Positions 45,811 through 54,383 of a stretch of DNA of 64,000 nt are shown here, in pieces; positions within the stretch are counted from its first letter, which is position 1; the number at the start of each line of letters is the position of its first letter. Both the position numbers and the translations under genes were made by a program. The notes beneath the pieces were generated by a model. It was given only the letters and a program-made list of their open reading frames with translations, searched no databases and was not told the DNA's origin. Source of the stretch: Methylocystis sp. IM3 (lineage in GTDB: Bacteria > Pseudomonadota > Alphaproteobacteria > Rhizobiales > Beijerinckiaceae); NCBI RefSeq assembly GCF_038070105.1, contig NZ_JBBPBZ010000001.1, positions 124,001 to 188,000 on the forward strand, written 5' to 3'.

Positions 45811-46131
45811 TCAGGCGATCGGCGGCCGAAGGTCCGGGGACTTTAAAAATCCACGAAGCCTCAACTCTTCACGCGAATACGCCAATCGCGAGAACGCCGC
45901 AGAAACCGCGGATAGCGCGACGGATGACGGCGGCAACTGCCACGCTCCGCAGAGGAGCGGGTCGCAATCAATCGGGATCGCAGCGTCGCCGTGGCCGTCC
46001 GGACAGTCATCCATGACCATCTGCGCGCAGGAATGAGCGCTGGGCGCGGCATAAGAAGCGCCTATCGCGCCGATCAAAGCCGCGGCGATGATAAGCGTGG
46101 AGATGAACAGACGCAGCCCGCGCAGGATCAC
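45811..46131 (-). CDS. Small exported Cys-rich protein, DUF2946-like (copy 2)
   Basis: A 106-residue paralogue of the protein at 44888. I chose a GTG start at 46131, since GGAG lies 5 nt upstream and the protein then begins directly with a signal sequence (LIIAAALIGAIGASYA). It has HSCAQM, DCPDGHGD, DCDPLLCGAWQL and ends LKSPDLRPPIA, aligned with copy 1 without gaps around the cysteines. Function unknown. Confidence 0.68.
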   Translation of the reverse strand: MILRGLRLFISTLIIAAALIGAIGASYAAPSAHSCAQMVMDDCPDGHGDAAIPIDCDPLLCGAWQLPPSSVALSAVSAAFSRLAYSREELRLRGFLKSPDLRPPIA

Positions 46132-46609
46132 GGCGCTCCCCAACTGACGAATTTTAGCGACTGGCGCGACCACAAAAGGATTCCCCCCGCTCCGCCGGCG
46201 CTTCCCCCCGCCGGGGCTTCTTGTCAGGTAATCATTGCATGCGAAAGATCCAGAGGGGGCGCGGATGATGTCGATATGTTTCGCCGCTATAGCGCGCCCA
46301 TTTGCTGCGGCGCTGACGTTCCCACCGCAGCCGTATTGCGGATCATCCGCACGTGGAAAGCCTTTGTCTCCGCAGCCTTCGTTCTTGGGTTACCCCGTCT
46401 GCGGCCCGCAGCGCGTCCTCTCATCTGGGGACGCTGACCGGCCCCGCCTCGCGATCAACGCGGCTCGCTTCCTCTCCGCGTTCGTGCAGCTCCGCCCCGC
46501 TTTCGCGGCGCGCCTGAAGGCGCGGCGTTTGATCGCTCGTCTCATGGGGCCGGTTCCCCTGCCCCGACGAGGCCGCAATCGCGCGGCCCGCGAAACAAGG
46601 GGAACCGCC
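46132..46609. other. Region upstream of ardC, no gene recognised
   Basis: About 480 bases. The frame of ardC stays open upstream to 46235 but that stretch has no family resemblance or SD until 46610, so I treat it as non-coding. It marks the passage from the metal-resistance cargo to the plasmid-transfer functions. Confidence 0.4.
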
Positions 46610-47491
46610 ATGAAGGCCGAGCGCTTCGACATCCACCAGCACATCACCGACCAGATCATCGCCGCCATCGAGCAAGGCGCGGGAGAATTCAGGCTCCCGT
46701 GGCATCGGTCCGCCGGCAACATGCGGCCCGTCAACGTCGCCTCGAAAAACGCCTATCGCGGCGTGAACATCCTCGCCCTTTGGGCGACCGCCGACGCCAA
46801 GGGCTACAGCTCCGGCCATTGGGGCACCTACAAGCAATGGACCGAGGTTGGCGCCCAGGTTCGCAAAGGCGAAAAATCCGCCCATGTCGTCTTCTACAAG
46901 GAATTCACTGTCGCGGCCGAGAACGCCTCGGGCGACGAAACCGAAACCCGCCTTTTCGCCCGCGCCACGCCTGTCTTCGCGGCCGAGCAGGTTGACGGCT
47001 ACACCTTGCCCGCGTCCGATACGCCTGCGAGCGTCATCGAGCCAATTGAGACGGCCGAGGCCTTCATCAACGCAACCGGCGCGACGATCGACCACCGCGG
47101 CACCCGGGCCTTCTACCGCCCCTCGACCGACAGCATCCAACTCCCCCCGCGCGAAGCATTCGTCGGCTCGCCGACCAGCAGCGCCGCTGAATCCTACTAC
47201 GCGACGTTGCTTCACGAACTAACGCACTGGACGAGCGCCGAAACGCGCTGCAATCGCCAACTCGGTAAACGCTTCGGCGATGAAGCCTATGCGATGGAAG
47301 AACTTGTCGCCGAACTTGGCGCGGCGTTCCTGTGCGCCGACCTTCGCGTCACCGACGAGCCTCGCGCCGATCACGCGCAGTATCTCGACACCTGGCTTCG
47401 CGTCCTGAAGGCCGACAAGAAGGCGATCTTCACGGCCGCCTCCAAGGCTTCCGAAGCTGCGGCGTTTCTCGCGGCGCTTCAAGGCGCGTGA
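46610..47491 (+). CDS. ardC: ArdC-type antirestriction / ssDNA-binding zincin protein
   Basis: A 293-residue plasmid protein from the ATG at 46610 (SD AAGGGGA). The N-terminal domain (DIHQHITDQIIAAIEQGAGE; LPWHR; NAYRGVNILAL; W..YKQW) binds single-stranded DNA; the C-terminal part is a metallopeptidase-like domain with LLHELTHWT (His202 and His206) and EELVAELGAAFL giving the third ligand. ArdC proteins protect incoming plasmid DNA from restriction. Length and motifs are typical. Confidence 0.92.
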   Translation: MKAERFDIHQHITDQIIAAIEQGAGEFRLPWHRSAGNMRPVNVASKNAYRGVNILALWATADAKGYSSGHWGTYKQWTEVGAQVRKGEKSAHVVFYKEFTVAAENASGDETETRLFARATPVFAAEQVDGYTLPASDTPASVIEPIETAEAFINATGATIDHRGTRAFYRPSTDSIQLPPREAFVGSPTSSAAESYYATLLHELTHWTSAETRCNRQLGKRFGDEAYAMEELVAELGAAFLCADLRVTDEPRADHAQYLDTWLRVLKADKKAIFTAASKASEAAAFLAALQGA

Positions 47492-47956
47492 GCGCAATAC
47501 CTTGTTGCACGCCGCTTGAATCACGTGGCGTGTAACATCCCCATTTTTACGGGGTCGACACCCCAGAACCGGCCGAGGCCGGGGAATATTGTGTGTTTCG
47601 CAGCTACGAATTTCCCCAAAACCCTTTTCGCGGCGGCTTGAGCGATCAAACTGAAGGCGCGTCTTTTAATCCCGTTCTACCCAATCGACATTCCCTATTT
47701 ACCTCGAACCGGGCGCCGCCCCCTGCCCCGCGCGTTAAAAACCCGCCGCGCGGCGGCATGGGAGGGAGACCTTGCCCGCGCGGCATCCGATTGATGGGCA
47801 ATGCCGCACCGAGGAGGAGCCTTGGTCGAGCGACGTCGCTAAATTTCAGAGTGCTTATTGTTGTTGCCTTTTCAATCGCTCTGGGAATTGGTTGCCGGAA
47901 CCGGGCGGGGTGCGTCGGCCGCATAAAGCCTCTGATTACGAGGGGTAGGAGAGATA
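47492..47956. other. Region after ardC, no gene recognised
   Basis: About 465 bases. A GC-rich inverted repeat CCGGCCGAGGCCGG lies at about 47567-47580 and may be a terminator for ardC, though no T-run follows. No convincing coding frame is seen. Confidence 0.35.
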
Positions 47957-48079
47957 ATGGCTTTGCGTCATATCGAAACCGAGATTGAGATCGAGGCTCC
48001 TGCTGACCGCATCTGGGCGCTTTTGATCCGCTTATTTGCGCCCCAGCGGACGACCTTCTGTCGCCTGCGCGTCTGCTGA
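47957..48079 (+). pseudogene. N-terminal remnant of an SRPBCC-domain gene
   Basis: ATG at 47957 after TAGGAGAG opens a 40-codon frame reading MALRHIETEIEIEAPADRIW then ALLIRLFAPQ. IETEIEIEAPADRIWALL is the usual start of SRPBCC (START-like, polyketide cyclase) proteins of about 150 residues; family resemblance stops after about 22 residues and the frame ends at TGA. The rest has been deleted. Confidence 0.55.
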
Positions 48080-48172
48080 GGAAAGTAAAAAGGCGATGAT
48101 CCCGGAGGGCACGGAAACGCCCAGCCGCCTCCGACGTCTCGACGTCGGGCTGCTATGGCCTACTGCTGCAAA

Positions 48173-48420
48173 TTAGGCGATTGGCGGCCGAAGGTCTCGG
48201 GGGCCGGAAAGACCGCGGGGCTCAAGTTCGTCGCGTGGCCTGAGCGGCGGCGCGAACGTCACAATCGTCGAGGAAACAGTGATCCCGGCTGGCGGCAGGA
48301 TGGTTTGCATCAGGCCGCAGTTCGGCGCCGCACAGACCAGCGGGTCGGCGTTTTCGCCGTTCACGCCCCTGTCGGGGAGCCGGTGCTCGGAAGACTTTAA
48401 TGCCAGTGCGGAAAATCTCC
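48173..48420 (-). pseudogene. Decayed third copy of the DUF2946-like gene
   Basis: The minus-strand frame contains HRLPDRGVNGENADPLVCAA and ends GLSGPRDLRPPIA, matching the second half of copies 1 and 2 (DCPDGHGD...DPLLCG; SPDLRPPIA). The signal peptide, the first HSC motif and the Cys of DCPD are absent, so this is a 5'-truncated remnant. A GTG at 48364 could give a 63-residue peptide, but without export signal. Confidence 0.6.
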
Positions 48421-48625
48421 AGGCTGCTCCCGCGCCAGGAAATTTCCGGCGGACCTGCGGATGAGGCCATGATTGCTCCGCTCCGTACGACCTCGGTTCG
48501 GCTCCGAGCGAATAGCCCGTCGAACGGGGGCGTTACGGTTTGGGTCCGAAAGTTAGAGAAAGAACGGGATTTCTATGACGGGTCGAGGGTCGCGATCGGC
48601 CCTGCCGACGCGTCGAAGCGGACGC

Positions 48626-48838
48626 TTAACGGCGCTCGACCACTTCCTTCGGCAACTCGACTCTGCAACGCCCGGCCTGGCATGCCGGACAAACGCCACG
48701 CCAGCCGTAGTAGTAAATGCCGAGCCCTGCGAAGAGCGTCGCCCACCCAAGCGGCGTCTCGCCGATGTAGAAATTGGCGAACAGCATCACCGCGAAACCC
48801 GCGGTCAGGAAAGCGTAGCTTTTCGCTTTCTCAGACAT
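48626..48838 (-). CDS. Small membrane protein with C-terminal CxxCxxxxC
   Basis: A 70-residue protein from the ATG at 48838 (SD GGAGAA). Two hydrophobic segments (FLTAGFAVMLFANFYIG; WATLFAGLGIYYYGW) are followed by a cytosolic tail GVCPACQAGRCRVELPKE, a possible metal-binding knuckle. No family is recognised. It stands alone between remnants and a regulator gene. Confidence 0.55.
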   Translation of the reverse strand: MSEKAKSYAFLTAGFAVMLFANFYIGETPLGWATLFAGLGIYYYGWRGVCPACQAGRCRVELPKEVVERR

Positions 48839-49113
48839 GGCGACATTCTCCTGTTGGTCGATATGGGAAGCCTGAGACGAATTCACAAGCCAGCGACATC
48901 GTCGACCCAAAGAGTGGCGTCGGATTTAACTAATTGGGGCTCGCGCGGCCGTCTCAGAGGCAGCTCCCCCCAAAGGCGAGCGGTAGCGCATGCTCCTCGC
49001 GCAGGACACTGCAAATGCAGTTGCGTCAAGGGGCGCGGTGACGCCATTTGGATAATGCCGCGGGAATGTAGCGCGAGGAGGATCGCGTGAGTTCGTTGAT
49101 CCCTCGATCCGCC

Positions 49114-49695
49114 CTAACGAGCCATGGGGTCTTCGACCTGCATCGGCTCCACTCCCAACATCTCCCACATTCCGATGCCTAGTCGTCTCGCAATTTCGAT
49201 GACAATGAGTAGCGACGGGTTCGAATCTCCCCGCAACATCAAATACAACTGCGGCAGGGAGACGCCGATAATTTTGGCGAATTGCTCCTTATCCAATCCG
49301 CTTTCAACGTACTTTCTCTTCAGGATCATCGAAAGGTTTTTCGTCATCTGCTTTGCGGACAAGTTGCGACGATGTCCGAGTTGGCAGTCCTCCAAGAGCT
49401 CGTACAGAGGCGTTTTCAGCTTGGCGGAAATCTTCGCAAGCATCTCGATTGAGGGGTTCGCGGCTCGACTGCGCACGTAACGAAATTGAGAGCCGGACAT
49501 GCCGATGGACTTGGCAAATTCGGGCTTATTCATTCCGCTCTTTTCCAGATGCGCAATCAGGTTCTTCGCTAACCGCTCCAGGTGCGGAGAGGCGAGCCGA
49601 TCCTCCATTGAACTCACCATCAGTCGATGATGTTCACCCGTCGGCTTCGTCGCCTTCCGACCTCGAGCCCCGCCTGCCGCCCGCCTTTTATTCAT
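49114..49695 (-). CDS. Regulator with two tandem XRE-type helix-turn-helix domains
   Basis: A 193-residue protein. Residues about 40-100 form one HTH_3 domain (GMNKPEFAKSIGMSGSQFRY; NPSIEMLAKISAKLKTPLYE) and about 120-180 a second, similar one (GLDKEQFAKIIGVSLPQLYL; NPSLLIVIEIARRLGIGMWE). The two halves align with each other, so it arose by internal duplication. Likely a plasmid repressor; the first 30 residues are basic and may not be translated if a later Met (MVSSM, MEDRL) is used. Confidence 0.8.
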   Translation of the reverse strand: MNKRRAAGGARGRKATKPTGEHHRLMVSSMEDRLASPHLERLAKNLIAHLEKSGMNKPEFAKSIGMSGSQFRYVRSRAANPSIEMLAKISAKLKTPLYELLEDCQLGHRRNLSAKQMTKNLSMILKRKYVESGLDKEQFAKIIGVSLPQLYLMLRGDSNPSLLIVIEIARRLGIGMWEMLGVEPMQVEDPMAR

Positions 49696-49943
49696 GTGAT
49701 CGTGTAACGTTAGATGACGGCCGCTTGTCTATTAGCATCGGAGATTCCCGTGGCGGCGCCAAGCGGAAAATCAACACGACCGCCAATTTTTTAGAAAATG
49801 CTTGCCAGAAAATTAAGAATCCCAGCGGCGCCTACGGCGCGCGGTAACCGGTCACATACGCGTTCGCCGGTCACCCTGCGAAAAGTCTCCTCGTCTCCCG
49901 AGATGCGTTCGCATGCGAATGCCGAAGCCTGAGTCGCTGCTTT

Positions 49944-50474
49944 TCAGCCGTCGTTATAAAAAATGTCGGTTGTGCGCAGCTCGCCGTCGACCCCAATCGA
50001 CTTTTCCCAAATTTGGACCCCGATTTCGGAGTCGTCCTCGAATACATCGGCAAGGTAAAAGATCATCGGGCCGGGCCAGCTCTTGCGGGTTCGACATTTC
50101 GCGATCGTGAAAATTGCCTGTTCCGTCTCATAGAGCCCTCCGCACGGCTGGTCGGGATCCATGTCTTCGCCGCCCTGCAAGTAGGCGTTCGCAAGCAACT
50201 TTGACCAATGGTGACGAACGATCAGCGAGCGATCCTCCGAGGGCGATAAGTGACGCAGGGGAATGGATCCCGTCAAGTCGCCCCCGAGATTGAATAGAGA
50301 AAAATCGCAAACGACAAGGGTCTCGTTATGCCTGAGGCCCGGCGCCGCTGAGGACATAGACGCTTTCTTCCTGACGAGGCGGTGGACCTGAGGAAAATGG
50401 ATTTTGAGCGGTTCGCACCATACCGCTCCCCGCCGAGCCACGCGGATGGGGAACTTAAACACCTGAACGTTCAT
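49944..50474 (-). CDS. Hypothetical protein
   Basis: A 176-residue soluble frame from the ATG at 50474 with AGGGG about 9 nt upstream. It contains VCDFSLFNLGGDLTGSIPLR and PGPMIFYLADVFEDDSEIGV followed by QIWEKS. Composition is protein-like with balanced charged residues, but I recognise no family or motif. It may belong to the plasmid accessory genes. Confidence 0.5.
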   Translation of the reverse strand: MNVQVFKFPIRVARRGAVWCEPLKIHFPQVHRLVRKKASMSSAAPGLRHNETLVVCDFSLFNLGGDLTGSIPLRHLSPSEDRSLIVRHHWSKLLANAYLQGGEDMDPDQPCGGLYETEQAIFTIAKCRTRKSWPGPMIFYLADVFEDDSEIGVQIWEKSIGVDGELRTTDIFYNDG

Positions 50475-51024
50475 AAACGGCAACCCCTGACCTAAGGGAA
50501 AACGAGCGGTTCTCCAGACTGCCTAAGGCCAAGTTGCGGCCATTCCACGGCGGGGGGCAGGCAGAAAAGCTGCCAAAATATTATAATCCGGATAAATGGC
50601 GCCCACCTTTGGGCAGAATGCCGACGCGTAGCGCTGTGCAAAGAATTTAATGCAGGTGTAAGCGTTGTCGGCTTTGGCCGCTCGCGATAACACGAGCAAA
50701 AACGCCGCTGCGCCGGCTGATAGCCTCACAAATTGGCCGGCTTCGGGTCGGGGGCTAGTCGCGGTGCAACCGAAGCTGCGGCCCGCGCTTATCCGTTGGA
50801 GCAACGATCTCCGTCTCATGGCTTTGGTGTTCGCTCTCGCCACTTCGCCGGCGGCGCGTGAAGCGAAAAACGGTCTTTTTATTATCGCGGTCAATCGACA
50901 GCGGTCCGCAATTTCCTATCCTAGCAAAATATAATAAAATCCGAATCTTGGAAAGCCAAGGTGCCAACTAGGGAGTCGTAGCAGGGGTGGCTTTCTAAAG
51001 GCAAAAGACAGGAGAGAAAAACTC
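50475..51024. other. Region upstream of ssb, doubtful coding content
   Basis: About 550 bases. A minus-strand frame of 123 codons (50523-50894) and an overlapping plus-strand frame of 89 codons (50665-50934) are both open; neither shows a recognisable domain or a good ribosome site, so I do not call either. The AT-rich stretch near 50925-50945 (AAAATATAATAAAAT) is a likely promoter region for the following ssb. Confidence 0.35.
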
Positions 51025-51369
51025 ATGCGCAGCACAAATCTATTCATCCTGCGGGGCTACGTCGGCGCCGACGCCAAAGGCTTCGATGGCGGGAAGGTCG
51101 CCAAGTTCAGCGTCGCGACAAATCGGGCCTGGAACGACCGGCAATCCGGTGAGAAGAAGGAAGCTACCGACTGGGTTACGCTGACGATCCTGAACGAAAA
51201 GATCGCGAAATGGGCTCTTGAGAACATCAAGAAGGGCGATCCGGTTTACGCGGAATGCCGCGTCGCCGACCGCAGCTATCAAAAGGACGGCCAGACCGTT
51301 TACATAACCGATGTGATCGCCAACGTCGTCGATCGGCTCGCGCCTTCGCAACAAGCCGGCGATCGGTGA
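51025..51369 (+). CDS. ssb: Single-stranded DNA-binding protein (copy 1)
   Basis: A 114-residue OB-fold SSB from the ATG at 51025 (SD CAGGAGAG). The fold signature is NLFILRGYVGADAKGFDGGK, VAKFSVATNRAWND and DWVTLTILNEKIAKWALENI. The acidic C-terminal tip that recruits partners in chromosomal SSB is missing (ends QQAGDR), as in many plasmid SSBs. It probably protects ssDNA after transfer and during replication. Confidence 0.87.
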   Translation: MRSTNLFILRGYVGADAKGFDGGKVAKFSVATNRAWNDRQSGEKKEATDWVTLTILNEKIAKWALENIKKGDPVYAECRVADRSYQKDGQTVYITDVIANVVDRLAPSQQAGDR

Positions 51370-52118
51370 GCAGAGATACGGGCGCTTCGAGAGGCCCGGC
51401 GATTTGCAAGCCTCGGGCGAAGTCTACGACCCGGAGCATGCACTGCGAAAGTCGCGGAAGCCCCCTGCACCGATTGGTGACCGTTCCCGCGCATCCCAAG
51501 CTCCAAGAAGCCGTCGCCTAAAAAGCGGTTTCCCGCTCCGCTGCGCGGCTCCTTCTCTTCCATGATGCGGGTTAGCGAGCTTGCTGACCCGCAATCCTGG
51601 CTTGGGCCTGCGCTCGCCCGAATCCTTCCCCCATCAATCCAGGCGGGAATGAGCGTCGAACGGACGGGCGGGGCGGGGGGCTTCGCCAGATGATCCACTG
51701 CTACGGCCTTACCGGGCCCAAGCACTGTGTGCTCGTTGCGTAGCGATCTCCAGCCGGCGCGCGCGCGACTGAGCCGGCGGCTAAGCATTGTTGATCGGTC
51801 GCTCGACCGCTTGCCCTTGATGCCGCATGTGGCGATTTCGGGTTCATTCGTTGAAAAACGCGCGCCAATCTCTCTCACGTCTCGGGGAGCGCCCTGTTGC
51901 TGATAGTGGCCAGGTCTATCGACGGCGAAGCCTGCTTCGGCGCCTGCGCCGAAGAATTTTCCTCTTGCCGCTGCGCGGCAATTCCTCGCCAAGCAAAATT
52001 CCTCGTCACGATCGGCGCGCGGCGCTTCGCTTGCCCGCTTTGCGGCTCCGCAGTCTTCTCAGCCGTCGAATAACGACCGCCATCGCAACGGGGACGGCCC
52101 CAAACGATGGAGAGAAAA
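51370..52118. other. Long spacer between the two SSB genes, no gene recognised
   Basis: About 750 bases with no credible coding frame. A minus-strand frame of 230 codons is open across 51300-51992 but overlaps ssb copy 1, is Arg/Ser-rich and lacks domain-like sequence. Short GC-rich hairpin-like elements recur (CCGCTGCGCGGC at about 51537 and 51970), which could be decayed repeats or regulatory structure. Confidence 0.35.
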
Positions 52119-52496
52119 ATGGCGCAGCTTTGTGAAATGAACCAGATCGGCCACGTCGCTTCGGTCAAGAGCGTCGGCAAGAACCTGATCGTCAGAATCG
52201 CATCCAACGCCAACTACAAGAACGGCGAAGGCGCCTGGGTCGAGCGCACGCACTGGAATGAGCACACGATCTTCGAGCGCCAGGGCGGGTTGCTCAAGTG
52301 GGCCTCTGAAAGCCTCAAGCCCGGCGATCTCGTTCTCGTCCGCTCTACCCCCTTCCAGACCGAATGGAAGAAGGACGGCGAAACGCACTACGGTCAGACC
52401 TTCGCGGTGAACGAGCTCTCGCTCTTGACGGCGAAATCCGACAAGAAGGACAAGCCGGAGGAAGCCGCGAAGTCGCGGGGCCGACGGAGCCGCTGA
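52119..52496 (+). CDS. SSB-like OB-fold protein (copy 2)
   Basis: A 125-residue protein from the ATG at 52119 (SD GGAGAG). It has the SSB layout: IGHVASVKSVGKNLIVRIAS, then WVERTHWNEHTIFERQGGLL and GDLVLVRSTPFQTEWKKDGE, with a basic, Lys-rich tail ending SRGRRSR in place of the acidic tip. It diverges strongly from copy 1 and may have a specialised role in conjugation. Confidence 0.75.
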   Translation: MAQLCEMNQIGHVASVKSVGKNLIVRIASNANYKNGEGAWVERTHWNEHTIFERQGGLLKWASESLKPGDLVLVRSTPFQTEWKKDGETHYGQTFAVNELSLLTAKSDKKDKPEEAAKSRGRRSR

Positions 52497-52509
52497 CGCG
52501 GCTCCTCGA

Positions 52510-52528
52510 GGGGGCCCTTTCGGCCCCC
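52510..52528 (+). terminator. GC-rich hairpin after SSB copy 2
   Basis: GGGGGCC-CTTTC-GGCCCCC gives a 7-bp perfect stem 14 nt after the stop. There is no clear T-run after it, so termination strength is uncertain. Confidence 0.45.
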
Positions 52529-52651
52529 GTCGCTGCTTCACTAGGTCAATATCTGGCGCTCGGCGCCCGGAAGTAGTCGTCCATAAACGCCCCGTCCGAG
52601 CCGCTCAGCGTCATCTTCCGCAGCGCTGAAGGCGCAACATAGGATCTATCC

Positions 52652-53251
52652 ATGTCGAAGGTTCTGTTTCTTCCGGGGGCCTCGGGCAGCGCCTCCTTCT
52701 GGAAGCCGGTCGCCGACCGCGCCGGCATGGAAGGCGTGTTTTTCGCATGGCCTGGGTTAGGCGACGAACCGGCGCTCCCTGATATCAACGGGATCGACGA
52801 CCTTGTCGCCTTGGTGGCCGATGAAATCGCGGAGCCGGTCGACATCGTCGCTCAGTCGATGGGCGGCCTTGTCGCTATCAAACTGGCCCTGGCGCTTCCT
52901 GGGATGGTCAAGCGTCTCGTGTTGGCTGTGACTTCTGGTGGCGTGCCAGTCGCCAATCTTGGCGGGTCGGACTGGCGGCCCGACTACTTCGCTGCATACC
53001 CGCGTGCCGCCAAGTGGATTGCCGATTCCGGTGACGATTTCTCAAGCCAAATCCCATCTATCGAAGTGCCGACACTGCTCCTATGGGGCGATGCGGACTC
53101 GATCAGTCCAGTCGCCGTCGGAAAGCGGCTGGCAGCCCTCCTTCCGAATGCACGCCTTTGCGTCTTTCCTGGCGGGGATCACGACCTTGCCCGGACACAT
53201 ATGGACGCCGTGGCGGCTGAGATTAAGCGCTATCTAGCGGTCACTTCATAG
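52652..53251 (+). CDS. Alpha/beta hydrolase
   Basis: A 199-residue serine hydrolase-fold protein. The nucleophile elbow is VAQSMGGLVA (Ser near 70), the acid is probably Asp in LLWGDADSISP, and the base His in GGDHDLA. The oxyanion-hole region LPGASGSASFW is at the N-terminus. Shorter than many family members (about 250) because the cap domain is minimal. Substrate unknown; it stands alone between the ssb and toxin-antitoxin genes. Confidence 0.85.
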   Translation: MSKVLFLPGASGSASFWKPVADRAGMEGVFFAWPGLGDEPALPDINGIDDLVALVADEIAEPVDIVAQSMGGLVAIKLALALPGMVKRLVLAVTSGGVPVANLGGSDWRPDYFAAYPRAAKWIADSGDDFSSQIPSIEVPTLLLWGDADSISPVAVGKRLAALLPNARLCVFPGGDHDLARTHMDAVAAEIKRYLAVTS

Positions 53252-53551
53252 GGGAGTGCCGGCTCAAAAGCGGACCATCGACTTAGCTTTAAGGTCCCAC
53301 CATGTAGGACCCGACCGGATTTTGCCCCGAGCGAAGGCCATTTTTCATTGCTTTTTTGTGCATAACATATTGAAATAGGTAAATAATCTACATTAGCGAA
53401 CATACGTGTTCCTGGGGCGTCGGCCGCCACAACGATCCACGCGCATAGGTTTTTCTCACAGACCCGCGCCAATGAGGTCGCCGCCTATCCCCTCCGCTTG
53501 ACGCCCCCGGCCAGTGGCCGTACATCTGTCGGCGAATGGGAGCATGGACAA
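53252..53551. other. Intergenic region upstream of the toxin-antitoxin genes
   Basis: About 300 bases with an AT-rich core at 53355-53400 (CATAACATATTGAAATAGGT) that probably holds the promoter for the following operon. No gene or RNA recognised. Confidence 0.35.
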
Positions 53552-53854
53552 ATGGCCGAATCTTCAAAGAGCTCCGGATCAGGCCGCGTCCGCGGGGAGC
53601 GTCTGGAGACGCGCGTAACCGCTGAGCAAAAGCGCTTGATAGAACGCGCCGCCGCCCTGCAAGGCCGCACGGTGACGGATTTCGTTCTAACCAGCGTTCA
53701 GGACGCTGCGCGCCGAGCCATCGAGGAGCATCAAATCCTTGATCTCTCGTTGCAAGACAGTCAAGCCTTCGTTCAGGCGCTCATCGAGCCGACGCCCGTC
53801 AATGATCGCCTACGCGATACGATCCGCCGTTATCGTCAGCGCGCTGGCGTCTAA
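53552..53854 (+). CDS. DUF1778 antitoxin (TacA-like)
   Basis: A 100-residue ribbon-helix-helix antitoxin from the ATG at 53552: RLETRVTAEQKRLIERAAAL and QGRTVTDFVLTSVQDAARRA form the DNA-binding fold, followed by the toxin-neutralising tail (DLSLQDSQAFVQAL). It binds its own promoter and neutralises the GNAT toxin encoded 3 nt downstream. Upstream in-frame extension lacks an SD. Confidence 0.9.
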   Translation: MAESSKSSGSGRVRGERLETRVTAEQKRLIERAAALQGRTVTDFVLTSVQDAARRAIEEHQILDLSLQDSQAFVQALIEPTPVNDRLRDTIRRYRQRAGV

Positions 53855-53857
53855 CAC

Positions 53858-54370
53858 GTGGGCGACGAAAAGGCGGACGGGCCGCGGGTTGAAGTGCTTG
53901 GCGTCCAACACGACCGCTGGGGTTTCGAGAGCGGCGTCGAGCCCCTCGACCGATATTTTCGGACGCAGGCCGGCCAGGACGCCAGAAAGAATTTGGCGGC
54001 GCCTTTTGTCCTCTTGTTGGAGGACGGGAGTCTGGCGGGCTATTACACCTTGTCGTCAACGGCGTTGAAGTTGCCTGAACTCCCCGAGACGCTCGCTCGC
54101 AAACTACCTCGCTATCCCCTCGTGCCGGCGACGCTGCTCGGCCGCGTCGCAATTGATCGAAGGCATCAGGGAAAGGGCTATGGACGGTTCCTTCTTGCCG
54201 ACGCCCTTTATCGGGCGTTGCGTAGCGAGATCGCGTCCTTTGCAGTGGTTGTCGAGGCTAAGGACGAGAACGCGAAAAGGTTCTATTTGCGCGAAAGCTT
54301 TCTTCCTTTCCCGGATCAACCGAGGAAGCTGTTTCGACCGATGGCAGATATCGAAGCGCTCTTTCGATAA
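53858..54370 (+). CDS. GNAT-family toxin (TacT-like)
   Basis: A 170-residue acetyltransferase starting with GTG at 53858. The acetyl-CoA pyrophosphate loop is RRHQGKGYGRFLLADAL, preceded by LLGRVAIDR; the C-terminus (NAKRFYLRESFLPFPDQP) carries the conserved Tyr. TacT-type toxins acetylate aminoacyl-tRNA and stop translation. Paired directly with a DUF1778 antitoxin, a classic plasmid-stabilisation module. Confidence 0.9.
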   Translation: MGDEKADGPRVEVLGVQHDRWGFESGVEPLDRYFRTQAGQDARKNLAAPFVLLLEDGSLAGYYTLSSTALKLPELPETLARKLPRYPLVPATLLGRVAIDRRHQGKGYGRFLLADALYRALRSEIASFAVVVEAKDENAKRFYLRESFLPFPDQPRKLFRPMADIEALFR

Positions 54371-54383
54371 TTCAGGCGAGGCA

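Noticed and set aside
50523..50894. 123-codon minus-strand frame upstream of ssb
   Set aside because: Some stretches look protein-like (NAYTCIKFFAQRYASAFCPK) but there is no SD, no family and an overlapping frame on the other strand; left as doubtful.
51300..51992. 230-codon minus-strand open frame between the SSB genes
   Set aside because: Overlaps ssb copy 1, composition is Arg/Ser-rich and unlike a folded protein.
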